A stretch of DNA of 15,855 bases from contig JAWLEA010000076.1 of the NCBI GenBank assembly GCA_041686345.1, positions 1-15,855 of the forward strand, written 5' to 3'. Source of the stretch: JAQICJ01 sp041686345. Lineage in GTDB: Bacteria; Myxococcota_A; Polyangia; HGW-17. The notes under the pieces were generated by a model, which saw only the letters and a program-made list of their open reading frames with translations, was not told where the DNA came from and searched no databases. Shown piece after piece: positions 7,014 to 14,694 of this stretch (its first letter is position 1; each line of letters opens with the position of its first letter). A program made the translations under genes and the position numbers.

Positions 7014-10000
7014 ATGGAAGAAAAAATCGGACTTGGAATAAATATAGGTTCTTCAAGTGTAAAAGTTGTAAAAACTGTAAACGGAGAGATCAGCCAATCA
7101 TTTGTTGCTGCCCATGAGGGTAGTTTTAAGGATAGTCTGCTTAAAATACTGAAAAAAGTTGAGGGAATTTCCAAAGCTAAAGCCATTGTTACCGGCAATG
7201 AAGGTCGCAAGCTTCTCAAGATCAATAATATTCAGGAATCCATTTGTATAGAAAGAGCTTTGCAGAATTATCCTTTCAAGGTTGATGCTGTGGTTTCCCT
7301 GGGTGGAGAAAATTTTACCACTTATGTACTCGATGAACAGGGTAAGGTGGTAAACAACTATTCCGGCAACAAATGTGCTTCGGGAACGGGAGAGTTTTTC
7401 CGCCAACAACTTGGCAGAATGGATATGACCCTTGAGGATACAAAAGATATCCCGGAAGACGCCAAGGTCTATAAATTATCCTCCAGGTGCAGCGTTTTCA
7501 TGAAATCAGATTGCACCCACAAACTCAATAAAGGGGAAGCCACCAAATATGATATCGTTTTGTCCCTGAGCAATGTCATGGCCGGCAAGGTTGTGGATTT
7601 CCTCAACAAGGCACGGTTGGACAAAGGGAATGTCGCTTTATTGGGCGGAGTTACTCGCAACCGATATATGATAAAATTCCTCAGGGAAAAGATGAAAGAT
7701 GTCAATTTTATCGTACCCCGCGAAGCTATCTACTATGAAGCTTGGGGAGCAGCTTTACTGGCACAGGAAACCGGATCTGATCTGCCTGAATTTTCGGAGC
7801 TTTTTAATAAGCAGGAAATTGATTACGGCCATGTATCCCCATTGAAGGAGGCTGAAGAGCTGGTTACTTGCATTAAACACAGAAGAGCCAAGGCCAGGAA
7901 AGGCAGAGAATATATTCTGGGAATAGATGGCGGCTCCACAACTACCAAAGTGGCTTTGATCGATTATGAAACCGAAGAGATTGTAGCTTCCCATTATACC
8001 AGAGCCCATGGAGATCCGGTAAAATCTCTCAAGGAATGTCTTCGGGAAGTCAAAAAACAGATTGGAAATATCGATATTAACATAACTTTGGCAGCTACAA
8101 CCGGTTCATCCCGGGAAATATTGGGAATGTTCATGCAGACCACTGGAGTTTACAACGAAATCATCGCCCACAGTGTCGGCACTACCTATTTTGACGATGA
8201 AATCGACACTATTTTTGAAATAGGTGGTCAGGATGCCAAATATGTTTATTTGAAAAATGGGGTACCCATCGATTATGCCATGAATGAAGCCTGTAGTGCC
8301 GGAACCGGATCCTTCCTGGAAGAATCGGCCTCTGGTGATCTCAATATCACCAATGTCAAACATATTGCCTGTATTGCCTCCCGGGGCAAAAAACCACTTA
8401 AATTCGGGGAACAATGTTCGGCTTTTATTAATTCCGATATTCGCAAGGCAATTCAACTTAGTGCATCCAAAGAGGATATTACGGCAGGATTGGTTACCTC
8501 TATTGTTTCTAATTATCTCAACCGGGTTGTGGGTAACAGAGCCATCGGTCAATCTATTGCCTTGCAAGGGGGAGTTGCTCTGAATCATGCTATTCCTCTG
8601 GCTTTTGCCCTCTTGCTCAACAAAAAAATCATGGTGCCTCCCAATCCGGAATTGCTCGGTTGTTTTGGAGTCGGAATTCTGGCCAAGCAGAAATTCAGGG
8701 AAAAGATCCAGAAAAAATCGACTTTTGTGATTGAAGATATTCTGAAAACTCGAATTATTTATGAGCGGGAATTTATCTGTAAAGCCTGTGACAACTATTG
8801 TCCCATCAAGGTTATGTCCGTTGACAACAACAAGTATATGTTCGGAGGACGCTGCAACAAATATACTAATTTGCGTCGTAACACCCAGTTCGATGAAAAA
8901 GAAATTTTCAATTATGTTGATGTTCGCCATCAATTGCTTTTTGAAAAGCATGCTCCCGAGAAAACCATGATCAATAAAACCGCTCCCACAGTCGGGATTC
9001 CCAGAGCCCTTTCCGTATATTCTCTTTATCCTCTGTATTCTTGGTTTTTCTACGAATTGGGAGTCAATACTTTACTGAATGAAGAAATATCTGAATTCGG
9101 TATGAATCGTACTGAAAGTGCCTATTGTTATCCTGCCGAAATTGCTCATGGAGCGGTACAGAATATTATTAACATGGGAGTTGATTATATCTTTGTACCC
9201 CATTTTAGAGATATGGAGCCCCGGGAAGACGAAGAATTTTCCACCACTTGTCCCATAACCCAGTCTTTGCCCTATTATGTCAAAAAGGCTTTTTCCGAGG
9301 TAGAGTCTCAAAAATTTTTGCAACCTATAGTAAGTTTTGAATTGGGTCCGGATAAAGCTGAGCAAGAATTTATCCTGGTGGGAGAAAAACTCGGATTTTC
9401 CAAACCTGAGACCAGACGTGCTTTCAGGCGGGCTTACCGCAAACAGGAGGCATTTTTTGCTGATCTTAAAGTCACAGGAGAAAAGGCTCTAGCAGCAGCT
9501 CGTCAATCATCCCGTCCTGTAATCGCCCTTCTCGGTCGTCCTTACAATGCCTTTACCCAGGATGCCAACATGGGCATTCCTCGCAAATTTACTTCGAGGG
9601 GTTATTCGGTAATTCCTTTCGACATGCTGCCCTTCGAAAATGCCGAGATCTTTGACAACATGTATTGGTATTACGGTATTCAGGATATGAAATCCACAGC
9701 CATTCTCAAGGATGAGGACAATATATTTGTAACCTATATTTCCAATTTCTCCTGTGCTCCTGATTCCTTCATGCTTCATTATGTCAAATGGATGATGGGA
9801 ACCAAACCCTTTCTGGTGCTCGAGCTCGATTCCCACAGCGCCGATGCAGGTATAGATACAAGAGTTGAAGCCTTTACCGATATTATTGAAGGATACAGAG
9901 AAAAATTGAATAAAAAATCTGAAGAAAGATTTGAATTTACTTATGATTTCGTCAATGAAAAAGGCAAAAAACTCCATTTGTGGGACAGGAAAAATCAAAG

Positions 10001-11276
10001 CAGGATAGAGATATTCAACAATGATAAAGTAAAAATGCTCCTTTCCAATATGGGAGATCTTTCCACAAGAATGATTGCCAAATCCTTGAAAGAAGTTGAT
10101 ATTAATGCTGTGCCTTTGCCTATTCCCGATATATATACCCTGCAGTTGGCCAGGAACTACATGTCAGGTAAGGAATGTTTGCCGGCTCAACTGGTTCTGG
10201 GAAATATGCTGGCTTTCCTGAATTCGGAAAATTTTAAAAAAGACGAAATTTATCTGTTGTTTGTTCCTACCACCCATGGTCCTTGTCGTACCGGTCAGTA
10301 TTATATTTTCTATGAAAATCTGTTTCGAGATCTCAAACTGGATAATGTGGTCATTATTACCCTTGATTCTGATAATTCATACAATGAATTCGGCCCGACC
10401 TTTTCCAAAAGCGTGTGGTGGGGACTGGTACTTGCAGATTACATGAAGGATATAGAAACTACCCTGCGAGCCTGTGCCCGGGATCAGGAATCAGCTTTGC
10501 GTATTTACAGGAGACAGGTGGATAGAATTATCAGTAGCGATAAAAAACTTTCGGAATCTATGGGGTTACTCAAGGATATCAGTGATATTCTGGGCCAGAT
10601 TCCTCTTGAAAGAGATGTATCCGAATGTCCAAAAGTTCTGATTGTGGGAGAAATTTACGTGAGGCGCGATGATTTTGCTGTGGATGAACTGGTGGACAGA
10701 TGCGCCGACAATGGAATTATAGCCAAAGTATCAGGAGTTACCGAATGGATTTATTATTGTGACCACTGTCGCAAATTGACCAATAAGAAGAAATTGAGTA
10801 TTCAACCCTGGTTCAAGAAATTGTTTGCTTCCGAAGCTGTTGATATGCTGATTTGGGGAGTTGAACAAGGTTTCAAACGCTACGTCGATTCAAGAGTCAA
10901 GTATATCTTGTCCAAAAGTGGTTTGATTCCGGAATCTCCCCACAATATGGATAAAATTATGGACAAGGCTTACCAGGAATTTGTTACCGACGAGCTCCAT
11001 TCAGAAATTTCCATCAGCAGTGGAGCAGCAGCGGCAGCCATGAAAGCCGATTACAGCGGCATCATCAATATTTCTCCCTTTGCTTGTTTAATCGGTCGAG
11101 TTATCGAGGGAATTATAACCCCTTGGGCCAAAGAAAACCGTTTCCCCATTATCTCCATTGAAATAGATGGCAATGTACTTCCCTCCAACCTGCTGACCCA
11201 ACTGGAAATTTTCATGCTCAACGTCAAGCGTTTTCGTCACGACTTTGAAGTGGAGCAAATGATCGATAAAATATAA
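7014..11276 (+). CDS. Giant 2-hydroxyacyl-CoA dehydratase activator fusion (BcrAD/BadFG x2 - DUF2229 - dehydratase-related C-terminus)
   Basis: This 1420-residue protein joins activator and dehydratase-related domains. Two ASKHA ATPase halves of the HgdC/BadFG type occupy about 1-260 and 299-560; glycine-rich phosphate loops are GINIGSSSVK (8-17) and GIDGGSTTTK (from about 302), with EIGGQDAKY at 402-410. HgdC-type cluster cysteines are present in both halves: Cys121 (KCASGTG) and Cys159 (RCSVF), then Cys427 (ACSAGTG) and Cys468 (QCSAF). A four-cysteine segment follows: C589, C592, C596 and C614. The DUF2229-like part is about 660-870, and the rest resembles COG3581 (GPCRTGQYY, Cys1091). The known HgdC homodimer bridges one [4Fe-4S] and uses ATP to fire electrons into a dehydratase. 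Such fusions are known in anaerobes, but the substrate is unknown. No hgdA/B-like or CoA-transferase genes lie nearby. The ATG follows GAGG (7005-7008). Confidence 0.9.
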   Translation: MEEKIGLGINIGSSSVKVVKTVNGEISQSFVAAHEGSFKDSLLKILKKVEGISKAKAIVTGNEGRKLLKINNIQESICIERALQNYPFKVDAVVSLGGENFTTYVLDEQGKVVNNYSGNKCASGTGEFFRQQLGRMDMTLEDTKDIPEDAKVYKLSSRCSVFMKSDCTHKLNKGEATKYDIVLSLSNVMAGKVVDFLNKARLDKGNVALLGGVTRNRYMIKFLREKMKDVNFIVPREAIYYEAWGAALLAQETGSDLPEFSELFNKQEIDYGHVSPLKEAEELVTCIKHRRAKARKGREYILGIDGGSTTTKVALIDYETEEIVASHYTRAHGDPVKSLKECLREVKKQIGNIDINITLAATTGSSREILGMFMQTTGVYNEIIAHSVGTTYFDDEIDTIFEIGGQDAKYVYLKNGVPIDYAMNEACSAGTGSFLEESASGDLNITNVKHIACIASRGKKPLKFGEQCSAFINSDIRKAIQLSASKEDITAGLVTSIVSNYLNRVVGNRAIGQSIALQGGVALNHAIPLAFALLLNKKIMVPPNPELLGCFGVGILAKQKFREKIQKKSTFVIEDILKTRIIYEREFICKACDNYCPIKVMSVDNNKYMFGGRCNKYTNLRRNTQFDEKEIFNYVDVRHQLLFEKHAPEKTMINKTAPTVGIPRALSVYSLYPLYSWFFYELGVNTLLNEEISEFGMNRTESAYCYPAEIAHGAVQNIINMGVDYIFVPHFRDMEPREDEEFSTTCPITQSLPYYVKKAFSEVESQKFLQPIVSFELGPDKAEQEFILVGEKLGFSKPETRRAFRRAYRKQEAFFADLKVTGEKALAAARQSSRPVIALLGRPYNAFTQDANMGIPRKFTSRGYSVIPFDMLPFENAEIFDNMYWYYGIQDMKSTAILKDEDNIFVTYISNFSCAPDSFMLHYVKWMMGTKPFLVLELDSHSADAGIDTRVEAFTDIIEGYREKLNKKSEERFEFTYDFVNEKGKKLHLWDRKNQSRIEIFNNDKVKMLLSNMGDLSTRMIAKSLKEVDINAVPLPIPDIYTLQLARNYMSGKECLPAQLVLGNMLAFLNSENFKKDEIYLLFVPTTHGPCRTGQYYIFYENLFRDLKLDNVVIITLDSDNSYNEFGPTFSKSVWWGLVLADYMKDIETTLRACARDQESALRIYRRQVDRIISSDKKLSESMGLLKDISDILGQIPLERDVSECPKVLIVGEIYVRRDDFAVDELVDRCADNGIIAKVSGVTEWIYYCDHCRKLTNKKKLSIQPWFKKLFASEAVDMLIWGVEQGFKRYVDSRVKYILSKSGLIPESPHNMDKIMDKAYQEFVTDELHSEISISSGAAAAAMKADYSGIINISPFACLIGRVIEGIITPWAKENRFPIISIEIDGNVLPSNLLTQLEIFMLNVKRFRHDFEVEQMIDKI

Positions 11277-11293
11277 TTGATTTTTCTATTCCT

Positions 11294-12676
11294 TCAGTTT
11301 TTTTTGAAAATATTAAACTTGGAGAGGAGGGATTGTTTTTGATTTTTCTTTCTTTTATTCATCAATCTTAATTCACGAGCTGCTTCAATGTGATTTCTTT
11401 TGATTCTTAAAGCATTTTGGAAACGATTTTTAGCACTGGCAAATTGACCGCTGTCAAGCATGATTTTGCCCAGATAATATTGAAGATCAGCTTCTTTTTC
11501 AGATTTTTTACAGGCTTCTTTCAATGCTTCGAGAATGGAATGGCGAATATTTTCCTTATCATTCTCGGGGTTGATATAAGTGACCCAAGCCCACATTCCC
11601 ATGTATATTCCCTCATCCGGCTGCAATCTCAAAGCCTTTTTAAAGTGTTTTTCAGCCTCTTCATAGTCTTTTTTCTTGAAATAAACCATTCCCTTTTGAA
11701 ATTCTACCTCAGCTTTGAGCACCTTTTTAACCTTTTTGGTGTTTTTTGTTGCCTTTTCAGGGTTGATAAATTTTTCCCGTTCTTCTTTGTCCTGTAATAA
11801 ATTATATGTTTCAGTCAATTTCTGGAAATAACTATCTACTTCTTCCCTTAAAAAAGCCAAGCCTTCTTTGGAGGTGATTCTGTCGGGATGAAATTTTTTG
11901 ACCTTTTTGCTGAAAGCTTTCTTGATATCGGCGTCGCTGGCATCTGTTTGCAGATCCAGGCGAGCGAAGGGATTATCTTTAGAGATAAGTTCGATATTAT
12001 GAAACAATTCCTTGGCAATTTCCCGGTTTTTTTCCGGGATATCATGTTTTTCCAATACTTGATCCAGTTTTGATTTACCTTGAGAAGGAACGGTTAAGTT
12101 TTGTGATGTGGCCGAGGATTTGTTATTTTGGTTTTTAAGGAGTTTTGAGCTTCCCAAAACATAAATGGTTTTGAGAACATCTATTACTTTAAAATTGGTT
12201 TTTTTAGCGAGTTCTTTGGCACTGAGAGGTTCTTTTCGGAGCAGGTCTATTATCAGCATTTGATTTTCATCAAAATTAAAGTGTTCAATATAATCATCCA
12301 GTTTTGGGGAAAGAAATAATTTGCCTTTCAGCAGTTTGCTGGTTTCTTTGAGTAGTCTTTGTTCGGTATAGCACTTTTTGATGCCTTGATTGATCAGGGG
12401 AAGGGGATTGATTTCATCTCCCTGGAATTCATCTGGCTGAGGTTGCAGAGTAAAATTATCATTTTCCATGGTGAAAAGATTGAGCAGTTGGTGTTCCAAA
12501 TCTGGTTTGGGACATTCTATTCCCGAATTTTCACATTTAACCGGAATTCCCTGGTTGAAAAAAATTTGCAACTTGGCGTCTTCTCGGATAATTGTCAAAA
12601 TTCCGTTGAATTTTTGTTCTAGAAGTTGAACCAGCAACATGCCGGGGGGTAATTTTGAAAAACTGTAGAATTTCAT
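11294..12676 (-). CDS. PATAN/DUF4388-like, winged-helix-like, J-domain and TPR protein
   Basis: This 460-residue protein is predicted cytosolic, with no signal peptide or membrane segment. Domains in order: a PATAN/DUF4388-like N-terminus (about 1-80; GILTI, then LQIFFNQGIPVKCENSG); a helical section with a winged-helix-like stretch (about 137-181); a linker; a J-domain (about 234-305) with the diagnostic HPD at 263-265 and the preceding KKAFSKKVKKF helix; then TPR-like units (about 323-356 and 395-430) and a very basic tail. J-domains stimulate Hsp70 ATPase, and TPRs bind partners. PATAN-type modules occur in bacterial signalling proteins. No substrate or Hsp70 partner is encoded nearby. GAGGAG sits just upstream of the ATG. 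The 3' end converges on the activator gene with a 17-base gap. Confidence 0.8.
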   Translation of the reverse strand: MKFYSFSKLPPGMLLVQLLEQKFNGILTIIREDAKLQIFFNQGIPVKCENSGIECPKPDLEHQLLNLFTMENDNFTLQPQPDEFQGDEINPLPLINQGIKKCYTEQRLLKETSKLLKGKLFLSPKLDDYIEHFNFDENQMLIIDLLRKEPLSAKELAKKTNFKVIDVLKTIYVLGSSKLLKNQNNKSSATSQNLTVPSQGKSKLDQVLEKHDIPEKNREIAKELFHNIELISKDNPFARLDLQTDASDADIKKAFSKKVKKFHPDRITSKEGLAFLREEVDSYFQKLTETYNLLQDKEEREKFINPEKATKNTKKVKKVLKAEVEFQKGMVYFKKKDYEEAEKHFKKALRLQPDEGIYMGMWAWVTYINPENDKENIRHSILEALKEACKKSEKEADLQYYLGKIMLDSGQFASAKNRFQNALRIKRNHIEAARELRLMNKRKKNQKQSLLSKFNIFKKN

Positions 12677-12707
12677 TTTCCCTGTGCTCCTCTAAAGTCA
12701 GGTGATT

Positions 12708-12810
12708 AGTTTCCCGTTCCAAAAATAAAAGTCATCGTCTGAGAAGTTTTTTTACCTTGTCTGCGTTGTTGTAACTTTTTACCAATAAACCCATTCTGGG
12801 ACTGGGAACT
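12708..12810 (+). repeat. Intergenic palindromic repeat, copy D (shortened)
   Basis: The left end AGTTTCCCGTTCC (12708-12720) and right end GGACTGGGAACT (12799-12810) are imperfect inverted repeats matching the ends of copy B. Inside, GTCATCGTCTGA (12731-12742) matches GTCATCGCCTGA of copy B (4130-4141), and GTCTGCGTTGTTGTAACT (about 12759-12776) matches its central CTGCTTTGTCGTAACTGC. At 103 bases it is about 60 shorter than copy B and lacks most of the right arm. It lies upstream of the PATAN/J-domain gene, so it may sit in that gene's 5' region. Confidence 0.6.
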
Positions 12811-12961
12811 ATGTGTTGTTTGCCATTTTACAATGGGATATTGGTATATCTTGGCTGAAAATAAATTAATTGTCAAAGAGTATACATTTAATGCAAAGTA
12901 TCGAAAGTTGCAATATTTTTAATTTTTTATGAATATCGATGAATTAATCAGAAAAAACTAT

Positions 12962-12967
12962 TATAAT
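12962..12967 (+). promoter_or_regulatory. Consensus -10 box for the DUF192 gene
   Basis: TATAAT is a perfect -10 hexamer, but the -35 position (about 12938-12944) is a poor match. Transcription from here would begin near 12974 and leave about 40 bases of leader before the ATG at 13014. The stretch between copy D and this box holds only a small CCATT-TTAC-AATGG hairpin (12823-12836) and A+T-rich sequence. Confidence 0.4.
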
Positions 12968-13013
12968 CCGAGTGAATTTACAATTAAATTTATTTTTCGG
13001 AAAGAGGAAAAAT

Positions 13014-13406
13014 ATGATTCCCCGAGGACGCAAAAACAATGGTAAAATTTACAAAATTATTCATCAGGAAAGAGAGATATTGGATCAAGTGGTGGTTGCT
13101 TCAGGGTTCTTATCCAGGATGAAAGGGTTGCTGGGAACTGAAAACCTGGGAATGGATTCGGGTATATGGATTGTTCCCTGTAACAGTATCCATATGTTTT
13201 TCATGAAGATCCCCCTTGATGTTGTGTTTATTGACAAAAAGGGAGTGATTACTGCAATTTGCCATCGGATAAAACCATGGAGATTATCCCGCTATCACCC
13301 CGAGGCCTTTGGAGTTTTGGAATTGGCTGCAGGAAAGGTCGCCCGAACAAAACTGAAAGTTGGGGACAGGTTGGAATTTCAGGAGAATACTTCCTCGGAG
13401 CAATAA
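13014..13406 (+). CDS. DUF192 family protein
   Basis: The 130-residue protein matches the DUF192 (PF02643) fold family: RMKGLLGTENL, then SGIWIVPCNSIHMFFMKIPLDVVFID, then GVITAICHRIKPWR, then VLELAAGKVARTKLKVGDRLEF. The function of the family is not established. There is no signal peptide, unlike some exported members, so this form is probably cytosolic. The ATG at 13014 was chosen because AGAGG (13003-13007) sits 6 bases before it. An in-frame GTG at 12972 would add 14 residues but lies at about the predicted transcription start and has no ribosome binding site. The gene converges with deoC, 9 bases apart. Confidence 0.85.
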   Translation: MIPRGRKNNGKIYKIIHQEREILDQVVVASGFLSRMKGLLGTENLGMDSGIWIVPCNSIHMFFMKIPLDVVFIDKKGVITAICHRIKPWRLSRYHPEAFGVLELAAGKVARTKLKVGDRLEFQENTSSEQ

Positions 13407-13415
13407 AAGTTTGAA

Positions 13416-14081
13416 CTATTTTTCGAAACCAGAAATAATTTTGATGCCTTTGCTGGCACCAAGTCGGGTAGCTCCCGCTTTGATCATTTTAAGAGCATCC
13501 TCGGAAGAAGAAATACCGCCGGAAGCTTTAACCCCAAATTCTTCGCCCACGGTTTTGCGCATTAATTTGACATGATCTTCTTTGGCACCGTAATCTCCGA
13601 ATCCGGTGGATGTTTTTACAAAGTCGGCTCCGGCTGAGGCAGCAACTTTGCAGGCTTTGATTATTTCATTTTCGCTGAGGTAGCAAGTTTCGAGAATTAC
13701 TTTTAATTTAGCGGGTTTGCAGGCCTGGGCTACCATGTGGATATCATTTTCCACCAGCTCGTAGTTGCCGTCTTTCAAGGCTCCGATATTTATTACCATA
13801 TCAATTTCTTCAGCGCCGTCCCTGACAGCTTTTTTAGCTTCCTGAGCTTTGGTTTCTACACAGGATGCCCCCAAAGGAAAGCCAACTACTACACAGACTT
13901 TTACTTTGCTGTTTTGCAATTTTTCTGCAGCCAGGGAAGCGTAAAAAGGGTTGACGCAGACAGAGTAAAAGTTGTTTTGCTCAGCCTCTTCACACAGTTT
14001 GAGAATATCACTGCTGCGGGCTGTAGCTTTAAGGATGGTATGATCGATCATTTGGGCTATCTGATGTTTGGTAAAACTCAT
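13416..14081 (-). CDS. deoC: Deoxyribose-phosphate aldolase
   Basis: This soluble class I aldolase (EC 4.1.2.4) cleaves 2-deoxyribose 5-phosphate to glyceraldehyde 3-phosphate and acetaldehyde in deoxynucleoside salvage. It is a TIM-barrel protein of 221 residues, the length of the short bacterial group. Catalytic residues are visible: Asp94 in EEIDMVINIG, the Schiff-base Lys156 in DFVKTSTGF and Lys185 in GVKASGGIS. The N-terminal MIDHTILK is characteristic. GAGGAG lies about 8 bases before the ATG. No other deo genes (phosphorylase, phosphopentomutase) are in the window, so it is not in a classical deo operon. Confidence 0.97.
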   Translation of the reverse strand: MSFTKHQIAQMIDHTILKATARSSDILKLCEEAEQNNFYSVCVNPFYASLAAEKLQNSKVKVCVVVGFPLGASCVETKAQEAKKAVRDGAEEIDMVINIGALKDGNYELVENDIHMVAQACKPAKLKVILETCYLSENEIIKACKVAASAGADFVKTSTGFGDYGAKEDHVKLMRKTVGEEFGVKASGGISSSEDALKMIKAGATRLGASKGIKIISGFEK

Positions 14082-14117
14082 CTTGTTTTCTCCTCACAGG
14101 TTGTTGACTGATTCGGC

Positions 14118-14240
14118 AGTTGAATTGAAATACTTAATTGTTTTGCAGGTTAAGGCTGTTTAGATTGACCTGGGTTGTAAAAACAGAACAATTCAACTTC
14201 ATGGCCTCAGGCGTTAATATCCCATTTTGGATGGGAATTG
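14118..14240 (+). repeat. Candidate intergenic palindromic repeat, copy E (decayed)
   Basis: The right end CCCATTTTGGATGGGAATTG (14221-14240) closely resembles the right-end motif of copies B to D. An interior GGGTTGTAAAAACAG (about 14172-14186) resembles GCTGTTGTAAAACCAG of copy C. AGTTGAATTG (14118-14127) and CAATTCAACT (14189-14198) form a perfect 10-base inverted repeat. The left boundary is uncertain. It lies in the 5' flank of deoC. Confidence 0.4.
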
Positions 14241-14694
14241 CTCAAAAAAGAATTTCTCATATTTTGCTTTTATTTGCAATAAACACCTGAAATTTTCGGA
14301 TAAATGTCTCTATGCGTCATTTTTTAGCTCGGTGTTTTTAATAAGAGCATTGGGTTAGTTACTGAAATTTTGCACTGTGCGAATATAATCTGAGCAGATA
14401 TTTTATACATCATTACAAACAGTTATCAAAACGTATTTTCAGGGGCATAAAAATAGTTGATTGATTATAAGAGTTACTTCTCCTTTTCAGAATAGTTGAC
14501 AAATTTATCCATAGGAAATTTTAACGCCAAGCATCATAAAAAGGTTATATCCATTTGAAAAAATTAGAATATTTTAGTTGTCTAAATAGAGATTTTATGC
14601 GAATTTGATTCCATATTGGTTTTACAGTCGAAAAAATTATTTGACCCGAGAATTATCCTCAGGGTCGGACAAAAAATCTCAAGAGGTAGATATC
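14241..14694. other. Long A+T-rich intergenic stretch before the FadL-like gene
   Basis: No gene is supported in these roughly 450 bases on either strand. Features noted are an AAACACC/GGTGTTT inverted repeat (14281-14287, 14331-14337) enclosing about 43 bases, a perfect TATAAT at 14384-14389 with a poor -35, and a perfect TTGACA at 14496-14501 with only a weak TTTTAA 17 bases downstream. The promoter of the FadL-like gene probably lies here but cannot be placed. A small RNA is possible but unsupported. Confidence 0.5.
14643..14666 (+). promoter_or_regulatory. Hairpin in the presumed 5' leader of the FadL-like gene
   Basis: GACCCGAG (14643-14650) pairs with CTC-A-GGGTC (14658-14666), with one bulged A and the 7-base loop AATTATC. 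It ends 28 bases before the start codon and 15 before the AGAGGT ribosome binding site. It is the only G+C-rich stem in an A+T-rich leader. A role in mRNA stability or translation control is inferred only from position. Confidence 0.35.

Noticed and set aside
8106..8951. A 281-codon open frame on the minus strand
   Set aside because: It lies wholly antisense inside the well-supported activator gene and shows no recognisable domain; it mirrors the codon structure of the plus-strand gene.
11277..11310. Rho-independent terminator between the activator and J-domain genes
   Set aside because: A run of eight T is present, but there is no G+C-rich stem before it and it overlaps the end of the minus-strand gene.
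12972..13013. GTG start extending the DUF192 protein by 14 residues
   Set aside because: It has no ribosome binding site and sits at about the transcription start predicted from the TATAAT at 12962; the ATG at 13014 has a good AGAGG.
14496..14524. Sigma-70 promoter (TTGACA) for the FadL-like gene
   Set aside because: The -35 is perfect but the -10 at 17 bases (TTTTAA) matches only half of the consensus, and A+T-rich context makes chance matches likely.
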